A stretch of 64,000 bases of DNA from Chitinispirillales bacterium ANBcel5 (GCA_029688955.1 JARUKZ010000004.1:62001-126000); one strand, 5' to 3'; counted from the first letter of the stretch, positions 9,963 to 18,313 are shown. Notes: generated by a model not told the origin, from the letters alone. Program-made: numbers and translations.

Positions 9963-10799
9963 ATGAAATTACTTAAAAATCTTTTAAAAACACCTGCATT
10001 CTCAATTGGTATGGGGCTGTTTCTGACCGCACTTTTTATCGCTCTTGTGGTACCATTCTTTTATGATATTAATATAGCAACAAGAGTAGGTCCTGCCTAT
10101 ATGCCTCCTAATAGTCAGCACTGGCTTGGGACCAATCATATGGGCTATGATATGGTTTCATTACTGATTGATGGATTGAGATCATCAATGTATGTAGGGC
10201 TTCTTGCCGGATTAATCGCAACATTTACAGGTACATTTCTTGGAATATACGGCGGTTACAGAGGTGGATGGCGTGATGATTCAATCAACCTTTTTACTAA
10301 TCTTGTTTTGGTTATTCCACAGCTTGTGATTGTTATATTGATAAGCAGTATGTTAACTGATGGGCGTTCACTTACTCTCATTGCTTTAATTATTGGATTT
10401 ACGGGGTGGACCTGGAGTGCAAGGGCTGTCAGGGCTCAGGCTGCGAGTATAAAAAGCAGAGATCATATCGGCCTTGCAAGGGTCAACGGCTCCGGTACAG
10501 TAAGCATAGTATTTAAACAAATACTGCCTTACTTACTATCCTATGTATTTATGGTATTTATCATGCAGACTGCATCAGGCATTTTAACTGAAGCATCGAT
10601 TAGTATGATTGGGCTTGGCCCCTTTGATACTGTTTCACTTGGAACCATTCTAAACGATTCTATGAGAAATGAAGCGCTCAATGATGGTGCTTGGTGGGCA
10701 TTTATTCCTGCTGTTATCCTTGTAACGTTGATAGCTTTTGCACTTTATGTAATTAATACGTCTATGGAGGGCGTGTTTAATCCACGTCTGCGTAAATAG
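9963..10799 (+). CDS. ABC transporter permease, DppC/OppC type
   Basis: A 278-aa second permease of the importer. The N-terminal membrane helix is followed by a short periplasmic part containing the family motif HWLGTNHMGYDMVSLLIDG (the usual form is LGTDxxGRD; the Asp and Arg are replaced here). At least five further helices and the EAA loop (IKSRDHIGLARVNGSG) follow. Family members are about 280-300 aa, so it is full length. It lies 2 bp after the first permease and 8 bp before the first ATPase gene. Confidence 0.93.
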   Translation: MKLLKNLLKTPAFSIGMGLFLTALFIALVVPFFYDINIATRVGPAYMPPNSQHWLGTNHMGYDMVSLLIDGLRSSMYVGLLAGLIATFTGTFLGIYGGYRGGWRDDSINLFTNLVLVIPQLVIVILISSMLTDGRSLTLIALIIGFTGWTWSARAVRAQAASIKSRDHIGLARVNGSGTVSIVFKQILPYLLSYVFMVFIMQTASGILTEASISMIGLGPFDTVSLGTILNDSMRNEALNDGAWWAFIPAVILVTLIAFALYVINTSMEGVFNPRLRK

Positions 10800-10807
10800 G
10801 AGATCCT

Positions 10808-11848
10808 ATGGCGATAACTGATATTGAAAAAAATAAAACACCTGGAGATAAAACCGAAAAGGTAGGTTCCGGAGGGAATACCCCAATTTTTGAGGTTGAT
10901 GATCTTCACCTCCATTACCTTACCAGGTTTGGCGACAAAATCCCCGCCGTTGCAGGTGTATCATTTTCTATGAAACAAGGGGAAGTGCTTGGTATTGCCG
11001 GTGAATCAGGTTGCGGAAAATCGACCCTGGTTAATGGATGTATGGGGCTTTTCATACCACCACTCAATCCTACTTCCGGTGATGTTCGTGTTGCGGGTGA
11101 GTCAATCATGAGTAGAACACATGCAGATGTAAGAAAAAATGTGTTGGCAAAAAAGGTTGCTATGATTCCCCAGGGAGCGTTTAATTCTCTAAATCCAACC
11201 CGCAAAATCAAAGACATTGCTGCAGATATGATAGCAAGTCACGAAGGTAATGTTAATAGAAAAGAGCTATATGAACGGCTGAGGGATCGTTTCAATCTTA
11301 TTGGAATGGATCAGAGTATCTTAAACTCTTATCCTATCGAAATTACAGCAGGAATGCGTCAGCGTTCAGTTATAGCTATTTCTACTCTACTGAATCCAAA
11401 AATGGTTATTGCTGATGAGCCAACATCCGCTCTTGATGTTACGACTCAGAAATCTGTAATTAAAATGATTTTCGATCTACTTGACAAGGGAATCTTTTCA
11501 AGTATGATCTTTATCACTCACGAATTACCGCTTCTGCGCCATGTGGCAGGACGTATTGCTATCATGTATGCGGGGCAGTTAGTCGAAGTGGGAACAACAG
11601 ATCAAATCGTTTTCGATCCAAGGCATCCTTATACTAAAGCACTTATGGGTTCAATGTTAAGTGCTGAGCCTGGCCAGAAACAGAGAAAACCGGTTGCAAT
11701 TGAAGGTGCTCCGCCCAATTTGGCAAAGCCAATTTTCGGATGCCGTTTTGCAGAAAGGTGCCCTGAAGCCAGAAAAGATTGTAAGGGAAAAGAACAGGAA
11801 ATACGAATTGTCGCAGACAGACAGGTGAGGTGTGCTTATGCCAGTTGA
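10808..11848 (+). CDS. ABC transporter ATP-binding protein, OppD/DppD type
   Basis: A 346-aa cytoplasmic ATPase. Walker A is GESGCGKST (around residue 60), the Q-loop is MIPQGAFNSLNP, Walker B plus D-loop is MVIADEPTSALD and the H-loop is FITHE. The C-terminal oligopeptide-transporter extension with a Cys cluster (CRFAERCPEARKDC) is present and would bind an iron-sulfur cluster in this family. The ABC signature is degenerate: ITAGMRQRS where LSGGMRQRV is usual, so one ATP site may be weakened, as in other asymmetric heterodimers. The next gene starts inside its last codons. Confidence 0.92.
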   Translation: MAITDIEKNKTPGDKTEKVGSGGNTPIFEVDDLHLHYLTRFGDKIPAVAGVSFSMKQGEVLGIAGESGCGKSTLVNGCMGLFIPPLNPTSGDVRVAGESIMSRTHADVRKNVLAKKVAMIPQGAFNSLNPTRKIKDIAADMIASHEGNVNRKELYERLRDRFNLIGMDQSILNSYPIEITAGMRQRSVIAISTLLNPKMVIADEPTSALDVTTQKSVIKMIFDLLDKGIFSSMIFITHELPLLRHVAGRIAIMYAGQLVEVGTTDQIVFDPRHPYTKALMGSMLSAEPGQKQRKPVAIEGAPPNLAKPIFGCRFAERCPEARKDCKGKEQEIRIVADRQVRCAYAS

Positions 11849-12623
11849 AACTGATATCTTTAACGCACAGAATGTTACCTGTGTTTTTGGTCATGGTAAA
11901 AAAAGAGTCACCGCAGTAGATGATGTAACATTTAAAATCTGTGATCAGGAGATTGTGTCTTTAGTAGGGGGATCTGGATGTGGCAAAAGTGTTCTTGCCA
12001 AACTTATGCTTAGTCTTCATAAGCCTACATCTGGTGTTTTTCTCTACAAAGGAAAAGTGATTGAGGATCAAAAGGAACACTGGAGAGAGGTGCAACCTGT
12101 GTTTCAAGACCCTTTTAGTTGCTTTAATCAATTCTTTACCATTCGCTCACAGCTAAAAGATTCTTTTGGTATCATAAAAGAAAAACCATCTAAAAAAGAG
12201 ATCGAAGAGAGAGTGGACCAGGCTCTGCTTGCTGTGAATATTAAGCCTCATGAAATCGAAGGTAAGTATCCCTTTGAATTATCGGGCGGACAGATGCAAA
12301 GAATGCTTCTGGCCAGAATTTTTATTCTGAGACCAAAAGTGCTTATTGCAGATGAACCAACCAGTATGGTAGATGCCTGTGTAAGAGCAAATATTCTCGA
12401 TTACCTTATGAAGCTTAAAGAAGAGCTCAAAATGACAATCGTATTTATTACTCACGATATTGGGCTTGCTTATTATGTAAGTGACCGGCTCTTTATTATG
12501 CATAAGGGTAAAATTGTGGAACAGGGTTCTCCAGATGATGTAACCCAAAGACCACAAAGCGATCACACAAAGCAGCTTCTTTCGGATATTCCGGATATCC
12601 ACAGGGAGTGGATTACTGCTTAG
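11838..12623 (+). CDS. ABC transporter ATP-binding protein, OppF/DppF type (short)
   Basis: A 261-aa second ATPase. The ATG at 11838 is chosen because AGGTGAGG lies just upstream; a GTG six bases earlier also fits the frame. It overlaps the previous gene by 11 bp, implying translational coupling. Walker A is GGSGCGKSV, the signature LSGGQMQRM is intact and Walker B is VLIADEPTS, followed by MVD in place of the usual ALD. It is some 50-60 residues shorter than typical OppF because the C-terminal oligo_HPY/Cys extension is missing. With the degenerate signature in the partner, this suggests a functionally asymmetric ATPase pair. A terminator follows at 12652. Confidence 0.9.
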   Translation: MPVETDIFNAQNVTCVFGHGKKRVTAVDDVTFKICDQEIVSLVGGSGCGKSVLAKLMLSLHKPTSGVFLYKGKVIEDQKEHWREVQPVFQDPFSCFNQFFTIRSQLKDSFGIIKEKPSKKEIEERVDQALLAVNIKPHEIEGKYPFELSGGQMQRMLLARIFILRPKVLIADEPTSMVDACVRANILDYLMKLKEELKMTIVFITHDIGLAYYVSDRLFIMHKGKIVEQGSPDDVTQRPQSDHTKQLLSDIPDIHREWITA

Positions 12624-12651
12624 ATAATACTTTTGGATAGAATAGTAAAGG

Positions 12652-12684
12652 GGGAGGTGATCATAGGTCAACCTCCCTTTTTTT
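12652..12684 (+). terminator. Rho-independent terminator of the ABC importer operon
   Basis: GGGAGGT (12652-12658) pairs with ACCTCCC (12671-12677) around a 12-nt loop, followed at once by seven T residues (12678-12684). It ends the importer operon and is also the apparent insertion target of the adjacent group II intron. Confidence 0.88.
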
Positions 12685-13065
12685 GTGTGCCATGCATGGC
12701 ACTTCTCTATAGGATGAAAGTTCCAAACGGGCGCAGTCGGTTGCGAACCGTAGCAAAGGGCAAGGTTGCTACTGCGAAGTAGAGACTGAAAGAAGCCTGA
12801 GGCAAAAGGTGGATTTGACGAAAAGAAATCGGATATAAGGCATAGCAGGCGGGTAACCGAGCAATGGATTGGAACGCCCAATAACCGACCGTAACCCTGC
12901 AGTGTAAATCCGGCAAGTTTACCTGAAAGAGGGGTGTCTTACCATGGGAGGTCTCCGTTCCGAGAGGAGTGGAGAAGTCAGCAGAGGCCATAGTATTGCC
13001 GTGAAAACGGGAGAAGGGCCGAATTTTCAAATCAAGAAGCAGTTAGTTGCAGACCTGTAAAAGCT

Positions 13066-14522
13066 ATGATACTTGCAGAAAAACATGTAGAACGACAGAT
13101 AAATCTGCTGGATGCAGAAGAATGGCGGGAGTGTAGCCCACCGGTGAGAGGGGAAGACGTATTCGACTCTGATACTGGCAGGGTTAGCAAGCAATGGCTT
13201 TCAGAGTGTGCAAAAGAACGAGTCTTGACAAAGCGACTACTCGAAGATGTTGCCGATTTGGGTAATCTGGATCGGGCATGTCGCAAAGTAGTATCCAATG
13301 GTGGTTGTGCTGGAGCGGATGGGATGAAGACCTCTGAGTTGAGAGAATGGTTCTCCCGAAATGCTCCAAACCTTCGCACCAAGCTCTTGTCTGGAGAGTA
13401 CCGGTCAGAAGCCGTGCTTGAGGTGCAAATACCCAAAAGTAACGGGGGTAAACGAACGCTGGGCATACCGACAGCAATAGATCGGGTGGTTCAGCAGGCC
13501 ATAGCGCAGGTACTGAGTCCCAGATATGAGCGGATTTTCTCCGATTACAGTTACGGGTTTCGCCCAAACCGCTCCGCTCATGAGGCACTCAGAACAGCGG
13601 GCGCATTCATAAGAGCAGGGCGGGAATGGATTGTTGACATTGACCTGGAGAAGTTTTTCGATACGGTCAATCAACAAAGGCTTATGTGGCTATTAAGTCG
13701 CAGAATCGGAGATAAACATCTTCTCAGGACAATCCACAGGATACTCAGGTCTGGTATCCTGAAGGGTGGTTTTGTTAGTCAAAGGATTAGCGGAACACCA
13801 CAGGGAGGCCCTTATCCCCGCTTTTATCAAACATAGTGCTTGATGAGCTGGATAAGGAACTTGAGCGTCGCGGACATACTTTTGTACGGTATGCAGATGA
13901 TCTTCGTATCTTTGTTGTAAGTAAAGAGGCAGCTTTGCGGGTGATGGGTAGTACTACTAAGTACATAGAGGCCCGTCTTCGCCTGAGAGTAAACAGGGAG
14001 AAAAGCAGAGTGTGCAAGGGATGGAGTACTGATTTCCTTGGGCACAGTCTGAACAGAGACGGTTCGCTCATTCTAAGCAAAGAAAGTGAAAAGCGTTTTC
14101 GGCAAAAGATGCGTCAAGTTACCTGTCGAAGACGTGCGATCAGCTTACAATGCCTTATTACAGAACTCAACACTGTACTTCGGGGGTGGCTGTATTACTT
14201 CAGGTATGCTGAGATGAGAGGACGATTGATAAAACTAACGAGCTGGTTACAACGTCGTCTTCGTTGCTTTAGATTGAAGCAGTGTAAAAGAGTCATTGGT
14301 ATAGTACGCTTCCTCAGGAGCAGAAAAATACCTGAATGGCAATGCTGGATAATGGCACTGTCTGGTAAAGGATGGTGGCGATTATCCGCTACGCCACAGG
14401 CTCATGAAGCAATGAACAACAAATGGTTTTATCATATCGGCCTGTTTAATTTGATGGATAACTACAAACGTTTGAAATTTGAAGAAACCGCCGTATACCA
14501 ACAGGTACGTACGGTGGTGTGA
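13066..14522 (+). pseudogene. ltrA: Group II intron reverse transcriptase/maturase, frameshifted
   Basis: Two frames together make one intron maturase. The first (13066-13836) carries the N-terminal RT motifs, including the FRPNRSAHEAL block and the catalytic DIDLEKFFD (about residues 191-199), and reads to GTPQGGP. The second frame continues with LSPLLSNIVLDELD, then YADD (near 13890) and maturase domain X (LRGWLYYFRY). The join needs one extra base near 13811, in GGCCCTTATCC, so a single-base deletion breaks the gene exactly in the conserved PQGGPLSP motif. No HNH zinc-finger endonuclease domain follows, as in class IIC. The last codons overlap domain V. Unless the shift is a sequencing error or is bypassed, the intron cannot make its own full maturase. 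Confidence 0.9.
14487..14518 (+). ncRNA. Group II intron domain V
   Basis: A 9-bp lower stem (ACCGCCGTA with TACGGTGGT), the two-base CG bulge on the 3' side, a 4-bp upper stem (TACC with GGTA) and an AACA tetraloop give the standard domain V shape. Aligned with the canonical form, the catalytic triad reads CGC rather than AGC, as in class IIC. It overlaps the last codons of the maturase frame. Confidence 0.85.
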
Positions 14523-14582
14523 GAGGCTTATGAGGCTGAGGGTAAACCCTCATCCTCACAGCCTACTCGATTGAGGGTGGTC

Positions 14583-14601
14583 TGCCATGCACGGCATTTT
14601 T
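14583..14601 (+). terminator. Terminator-like hairpin 3' of the intron
   Basis: TGCC and GGCA flank ATGCAC (14583-14596), followed by five T residues. It differs by one base from the hairpin at 12688-12701 near the 5' end of the intron. It may be a weak terminator or a second intron target hairpin; the intron relic begins directly after it. Confidence 0.5.
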
Positions 14602-14890
14602 AGCTATAAAACGTGTAAAAAGGTAATTGATAACACTCTGTTTGTGAGGCAGCAACATACGGTAACCTGGTGTAGCAAAATTTGTCATGTCCAGGAAAAT
14701 GGTGATGGTATAGAGCACCACAAAAGGACCTTGGAGCACTGAGATGTAAGTGGCTCTGCCAAAGTCGATTTATATGATCTGACAACTCAGATTAAACGTT
14801 TAAACCCAAAATAACGCCGTATTTCACCAGATGCGTACGGTGAGGAGATTTGTAAGAAGGGTATTACCGCTCATTCTCAAGACCCAATCT
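14597..14890 (+). pseudogene. Decayed 3' end of a second group II intron (maturase C-terminus, domains V/VI)
   Basis: From 14600 the DNA aligns with the maturase 3' end of the intact neighbour: compare TTTAGCTATAAAACGTGTAA with TTTAGATTGAAGCAGTGTAA, and YDLTTQIKRLNP with FNLMDNYKRLKF, with in-frame stops in between. A domain V-like hairpin follows at 14815-14842 (CGCCGTA with TACGGTG, the CG bulge kept), and then a worn domain VI-like tail. Only the 3' roughly 290 bases remain. It is a dead remnant, more diverged than the copy it abuts. Confidence 0.75.
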
Positions 14891-15029
14891 ATAAATCAAA
14901 CCTCAAACAAAAACTGCTGCCTACCAGGCAACCAGTACCATTTTCAAAGCATACGCATACCTCTTCTGCTTCATTCATAGTAAATGTTTCAATATTGCAG
15001 TTTCCTGCATGTTTTTTGCTGATAATCAT
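14889..15029 (-). CDS. Possible 46-aa Cys-rich small protein
   Basis: An ATG at 15029 opens a 46-codon frame ending with TAG at 14889. The peptide is acidic in the middle (MNEAEEVCVCF) and has five Cys residues, several spaced as CVC, GCL and FCL. It is divergent from the subtilisin gene that starts at 15120 and fills most of the spacer after the intron relic. The ribosome-binding site is weak (AGGG about 16 bases upstream), so expression is uncertain. No family is recognised; the Cys spacing could suit metal binding or a modified peptide, but chance is a real alternative. Confidence 0.25.
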   Translation of the reverse strand: MIISKKHAGNCNIETFTMNEAEEVCVCFENGTGCLVGSSFCLRFDL

Positions 15030-15119
15030 AACTGGCACTTACATCCCTGCAGTGAAAACCCAAAATCATCACTTTAAGTAGTTTCATCAGATCCGGTTAA
15101 TATAGACAAAGGAATTACC

Positions 15120-16313
15120 ATGAAAACCAAAGAAGTAATTCTCAAAAATAAAAACCAGATGCCAAAGAGAAATCCATTTGCCGGCTCCTTCTCTTTTGGC
15201 CGAAATAGTGATATGGAGCCACCGGTTCTGTCTGTAGAGGTCGAAGAGCTGGATACGCGGGACCTGCCTTTGCTCTCAAGGGACAGTGATGTTGTAGCGT
15301 TTGCTCCCGTAATGCCTATGAAGCTCATTGAACCTGTGAAAGTGCAGTTAAGCGAAGCAATGCGTGAACAATCTGTAACATGGGGAATAAGGGCAACAGG
15401 TGCAGACACTTGTCCCTTTTCAGGTAACGGTGTTGTTGTGGCTGTTCTGGATACTGGGATCGATTCAAAACACAAGGCTTTTGATGATGTTCAGCTGATT
15501 CAACGGGATTTTACCGGAGATGGGGATGGTGACCCTAATGGACATGGAACTCACTGTGCGGGAACAATTTTTGGAAGAGATATTCAAGGAATACGAATTG
15601 GAGTGGCAAAAGGGGTAAAAAAAGCATTGATAGGAAAAGTTCTGGGTAATAACGGTGGTGGATCTACAGAGCAAATTATGAGTGCAATAATGTGGGCTTT
15701 AGAAAGTGGTGCTCATATAATCTCCATGTCTCTTGGTATGGATTTCCCTGGATATGTACGTTCTCTTACAGATTTGGGATATCCTGCTGAACTTGCAACA
15801 TCCAGGGCGCTGGAGGCTTATCGTGCTAATACACAGCTTTTTGAGAGGCTGGCCTCCCTGATCAGAGCAAACGGCAGTTTCGGTCAGTCTTGTATTCTCA
15901 TTGCTGCAGCGGGTAACGAAAGTCGTCGCGAAATACACCCTGATTGGGAGATCGCAGTTGCACCACCAGCTATATCAGAAGGTATAATCTCTGTCGGAGC
16001 ACTGGGAGAAGGCCAGGGGGGACTCACCATTGCCAATTTCTCCAACACTGGTGCTAATGTTTGTGGTCCGGGCGTAAATGTGGTTTCAGCAGAGACCGGT
16101 GGGGGACTCGTTGCATTAAATGGCACAAGTATGGCCGCTCCACATGTAGCAGGAATCGCAGCGTTTTGGGCAGAAAAGATGATACGTTTTGGAAGGTTAA
16201 ACTGTCAGGAGCTTTCCGCCCGTCTCATAGGTAATTCACAGTTGAGCCCTTTGAGAGAGGACTTTGATCCCTTTGATGTGGGCGCGGGTCTTATACGGGC
16301 ACCACAAAGTTGA
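15120..16313 (+). CDS. Subtilisin-like serine protease (S8), without signal peptide
   Basis: A 397-aa S8 peptidase. The catalytic triad is clear: Asp111 in VAVLDTGID, His142 in HGTHCAG and Ser337 in NGTSMAAPHVAG, with the oxyanion Asn266 in AAAGNES. The first 95 residues have no signal peptide or membrane segment and include a short propeptide-like region (VVAFAPVMPMKLIEP), so the enzyme is probably intracellular unless exported by another route. A region of about 60 residues (205-260) is inserted before the Asn motif. AAGGAA precedes the ATG. It lies at the distal end of the injection-system operon and points toward it; it could process a component or be cargo, which is inference from position. 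Confidence 0.92.
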   Translation: MKTKEVILKNKNQMPKRNPFAGSFSFGRNSDMEPPVLSVEVEELDTRDLPLLSRDSDVVAFAPVMPMKLIEPVKVQLSEAMREQSVTWGIRATGADTCPFSGNGVVVAVLDTGIDSKHKAFDDVQLIQRDFTGDGDGDPNGHGTHCAGTIFGRDIQGIRIGVAKGVKKALIGKVLGNNGGGSTEQIMSAIMWALESGAHIISMSLGMDFPGYVRSLTDLGYPAELATSRALEAYRANTQLFERLASLIRANGSFGQSCILIAAAGNESRREIHPDWEIAVAPPAISEGIISVGALGEGQGGLTIANFSNTGANVCGPGVNVVSAETGGGLVALNGTSMAAPHVAGIAAFWAEKMIRFGRLNCQELSARLIGNSQLSPLREDFDPFDVGAGLIRAPQS

Positions 16314-16388
16314 GGCTACCAGTGTCTTCACACTAACCATGCCGGGGGGCCTTTTTATCTCTGTCGTCTCGGTTTTATGAGGTACTGA

Positions 16389-17096
16389 ATGGAAAAACTG
16401 CGCATTCCATTTCTCATAGTAGCGGGGGTCCTTTTATCACTGGCCTTCTTACTGCAGATTGGTTCCGGTTTTTTAGCACAATTTCTTGCAAGCTTTTTTG
16501 ACTCACAGATGTTAATAGATGCTGGAGAAGCTGGTGTTCCCCCCGGACTCGCTATCAGATATATGGCTCTCTTTGATGGACTTTTTCTTTACACTGTTGT
16601 GCTGATACTTTTACCTCTTATAACCACTCATGGGATACATGCCAAATATCAGGGAGTAGTCACTCTGATATTATCTGTAATTGCGATAGTTCTGGCAATT
16701 GTTTTAGCCATTGTCGCTGTATTGCAATTGATTATAATGGTGAGCTTATTGTTTGCTCCGATTTTTGGAACAATTGCATACTTCTCGCTTTATGCATCTT
16801 TTCCGATAAATACATCCAGGGGAATACTGTCGATGATCATGGCGTTGAAGATAGGATTTGCTTTTTTCCTGTTATTCGCACATCAACGATTTTTGCAAAA
16901 CAGAAGCTTGGTGATTTTAACGTTGGTTTCAATGGCTCTTGGGATAGTGATTAGTTTTCTTCATGGAATCGTACCTGGTTTTCTGGTAAGCATCACTGAT
17001 GCTATTGCAGCTATCCTGGTAGTAATTGTTGCGTTCATATGGGCAGTGAAGTATCTGATCGGAGGGGTTATGTCGGTGAAAAATGTATTCACCTGA
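16389..17096 (+). CDS. Polytopic membrane protein at the injection-system locus
   Basis: A 235-aa, very hydrophobic protein with about six membrane helices and short loops; the largest loop (about residues 38-55) contains GEAGVPPGLAIRY. No enzymatic motif or named family is recognised. It follows the subtilisin gene by 75 bp on the same strand and ends 9 bp before the convergent end of the minus-strand operon. Its position suggests a link with the contractile system, but the function is unknown. Confidence 0.75.
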   Translation: MEKLRIPFLIVAGVLLSLAFLLQIGSGFLAQFLASFFDSQMLIDAGEAGVPPGLAIRYMALFDGLFLYTVVLILLPLITTHGIHAKYQGVVTLILSVIAIVLAIVLAIVAVLQLIIMVSLLFAPIFGTIAYFSLYASFPINTSRGILSMIMALKIGFAFFLLFAHQRFLQNRSLVILTLVSMALGIVISFLHGIVPGFLVSITDAIAAILVVIVAFIWAVKYLIGGVMSVKNVFT

Positions 17097-17105
17097 TACT
17101 TCTGT

Positions 17106-17627
17106 TTAGTCGATTACGAAAAGTTCTGTATCCCTTAACCGCACCGATACGTTTCCTCTTATCTGAGTAAATCGTAGCTCACCTGAACTTTGAAGCATAA
17201 TCATGTTGCAGCATGATGGAAAGCGTTCTGTATCTCGTACCGATACAGTACATGTTTGATTCCGTAAATCTTCAAATCTGTCTTCAGCTCTGGATGCCTG
17301 ATAGTGTATGATAGTCATGGCATTTCTGTCCTGTGGTATCAGAGGGGTTACGCAGAACTCAGCGTTTCGCATCTCTTCATCCGAAGGATCTACTCTGAAT
17401 GTCCGTGGAGGAAATGCTAGCTGCCGAAGTTCATTTTCCTGTAGTTTTGGGGCAAAACGTCCTAAAATGTCAGAAATAAAACCAAATACAGGAAAATCTC
17501 GTGGATCGAAGTCATCGGCTGAAACAGGTCTGTCCGGGATGTTTATGGAAACACCCATTATGAAAAGTATAATTACTGCAGCAGCGATTCCGCATAGAAC
17601 AATTATTGCTTTTTTCTGATTGTCCAT
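17106..17627 (-). CDS. Single-pass membrane-anchored protein, last gene of the injection-system operon
   Basis: 173 aa. One N-terminal membrane helix (about residues 7-26, IIVLCGIAAAVIILFIMGV) is followed by a soluble domain of about 145 residues with four Cys, including an SCC pair and CTVSV, ending in beta strands (LRFTQIRGNVSVRLRD). No family is recognised. It lies 107 bp after the tail protein I gene on the same strand and converges on the polytopic protein. It would place a domain on the outer face of the inner membrane, or in the cytoplasm if inverted. Confidence 0.7.
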   Translation of the reverse strand: MDNQKKAIIVLCGIAAAVIILFIMGVSINIPDRPVSADDFDPRDFPVFGFISDILGRFAPKLQENELRQLAFPPRTFRVDPSDEEMRNAEFCVTPLIPQDRNAMTIIHYQASRAEDRFEDLRNQTCTVSVRDTERFPSCCNMIMLQSSGELRFTQIRGNVSVRLRDTELFVID

Positions 17628-17734
17628 AAGTTGCTCTACTTAAATAGGTCATGGATGGATTATCCCTATCTCCTACAATACACATCTGGTTGAAATCACT
17701 ATGTTGATATACTATCTTGTACAGAATCCATTTC

Positions 17735-18271
17735 TTAAGAATACCGCACCTCGTAAGTCACATAAATAGGCTTTTCTTTTTTTATAATTTGATGAATCAG
17801 ACTATCAAACTTTTTAAACGCACTGTTAATGTCCACTACAATGTGAAATGGTATCGGGTTATCCGCATCTTCATTTGAATGTTCTACAACTCGAACTCTC
17901 TCATCTCCAAGAGCAATGGATATAAACACCTGTAACCCAGGGGCTGTTCCTCTCCATTTGCTTAGAAATGCACCATTTGCAATCAATTCTCTGAGTCTTT
18001 CAATCAAGAAACTCCTGTTTTCGCTAAATATTTCTGAGTTAATGCTGTAGCTTTGAACGAGCCATTCCAGATTAATCCAGTGGGCCAGAAGGGTAACCAG
18101 GTTTTCCCTTGTTCTGCGCGGATCGAAAAGAGTATCCTGAGAGGATAAGATTTCCTCCGCCGGTTTATGGAGTTCTTCCATTATCTTCAGGATAGCTTCC
18201 AGAGGACTACCGGGGTGGGCCGTTTGGCGTAGAATTTGTGGAAGAAGATTTAACATTTCTTTTGTTTGCAC
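17735..18271 (-). CDS. Phage tail protein I-like baseplate protein (TIGR02242 type)
   Basis: A 178-aa protein resembling phage tail protein I domains found in contractile injection systems. Typical features are LLPQILRQ near the N-terminus, a segment around DTLFDPRRT followed by LVTLLAHWINLEW, and KWRGTAPGLQVFI, which matches the family's YRWRGTxxGL motif. In Afp/PVC-like particles this part belongs to the baseplate wedge next to the J-type protein. It is 42 bp from the PASTA protein gene upstream, consistent with one operon. Confidence 0.85.
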   Translation of the reverse strand: MQTKEMLNLLPQILRQTAHPGSPLEAILKIMEELHKPAEEILSSQDTLFDPRRTRENLVTLLAHWINLEWLVQSYSINSEIFSENRSFLIERLRELIANGAFLSKWRGTAPGLQVFISIALGDERVRVVEHSNEDADNPIPFHIVVDINSAFKKFDSLIHQIIKKEKPIYVTYEVRYS

Positions 18272-18313
18272 CCTGTCATCTCCATAGTAAAAAAGTCACC
18301 AAAATAGGTAGCT

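Larger units (their letters stand above)
12685..14571 (+). mobile_element. Group II intron, probably class IIC, with interrupted maturase
   Basis: The element begins with GTGTG right after the T-tract of the importer terminator, which fits the GUGYG 5' end of group II introns, and ends near ACTCGAT (14565-14571). The 12.7-13.06 kb stretch has no gene but is GC-richer and full of short complementary segments, as expected for ribozyme domains I-III. The reverse transcriptase lies where domain IV should be, then domain V (14487-14518) and a domain VI-like hairpin (AGGCT...GAGGGTAAACCCTC...AGCCT). Insertion behind a terminator hairpin, a maturase without an HNH nuclease domain and a CGC catalytic triad in domain V all point to class IIC. 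Exact ends are inferred and could be shifted by several bases. Confidence 0.82.

Noticed and set aside
12279..12881. A 200-codon minus-strand frame across the end of the OppF gene and the intron start.
   Set aside because: It is a shadow of the ATPase gene and ribozyme region, with no ribosome-binding site or family resemblance.
13032..13588. Overlapping minus-strand frames of 134-144 codons inside the maturase region.
   Set aside because: They mirror the conserved plus-strand maturase and have unlikely composition (Ser/Arg/Pro-rich).
15030..15055. A sigma-54-like site, TGGCAC...TGCA, upstream of the subtilisin gene.
   Set aside because: The GG and GC dinucleotides are 13 bases apart instead of 10.
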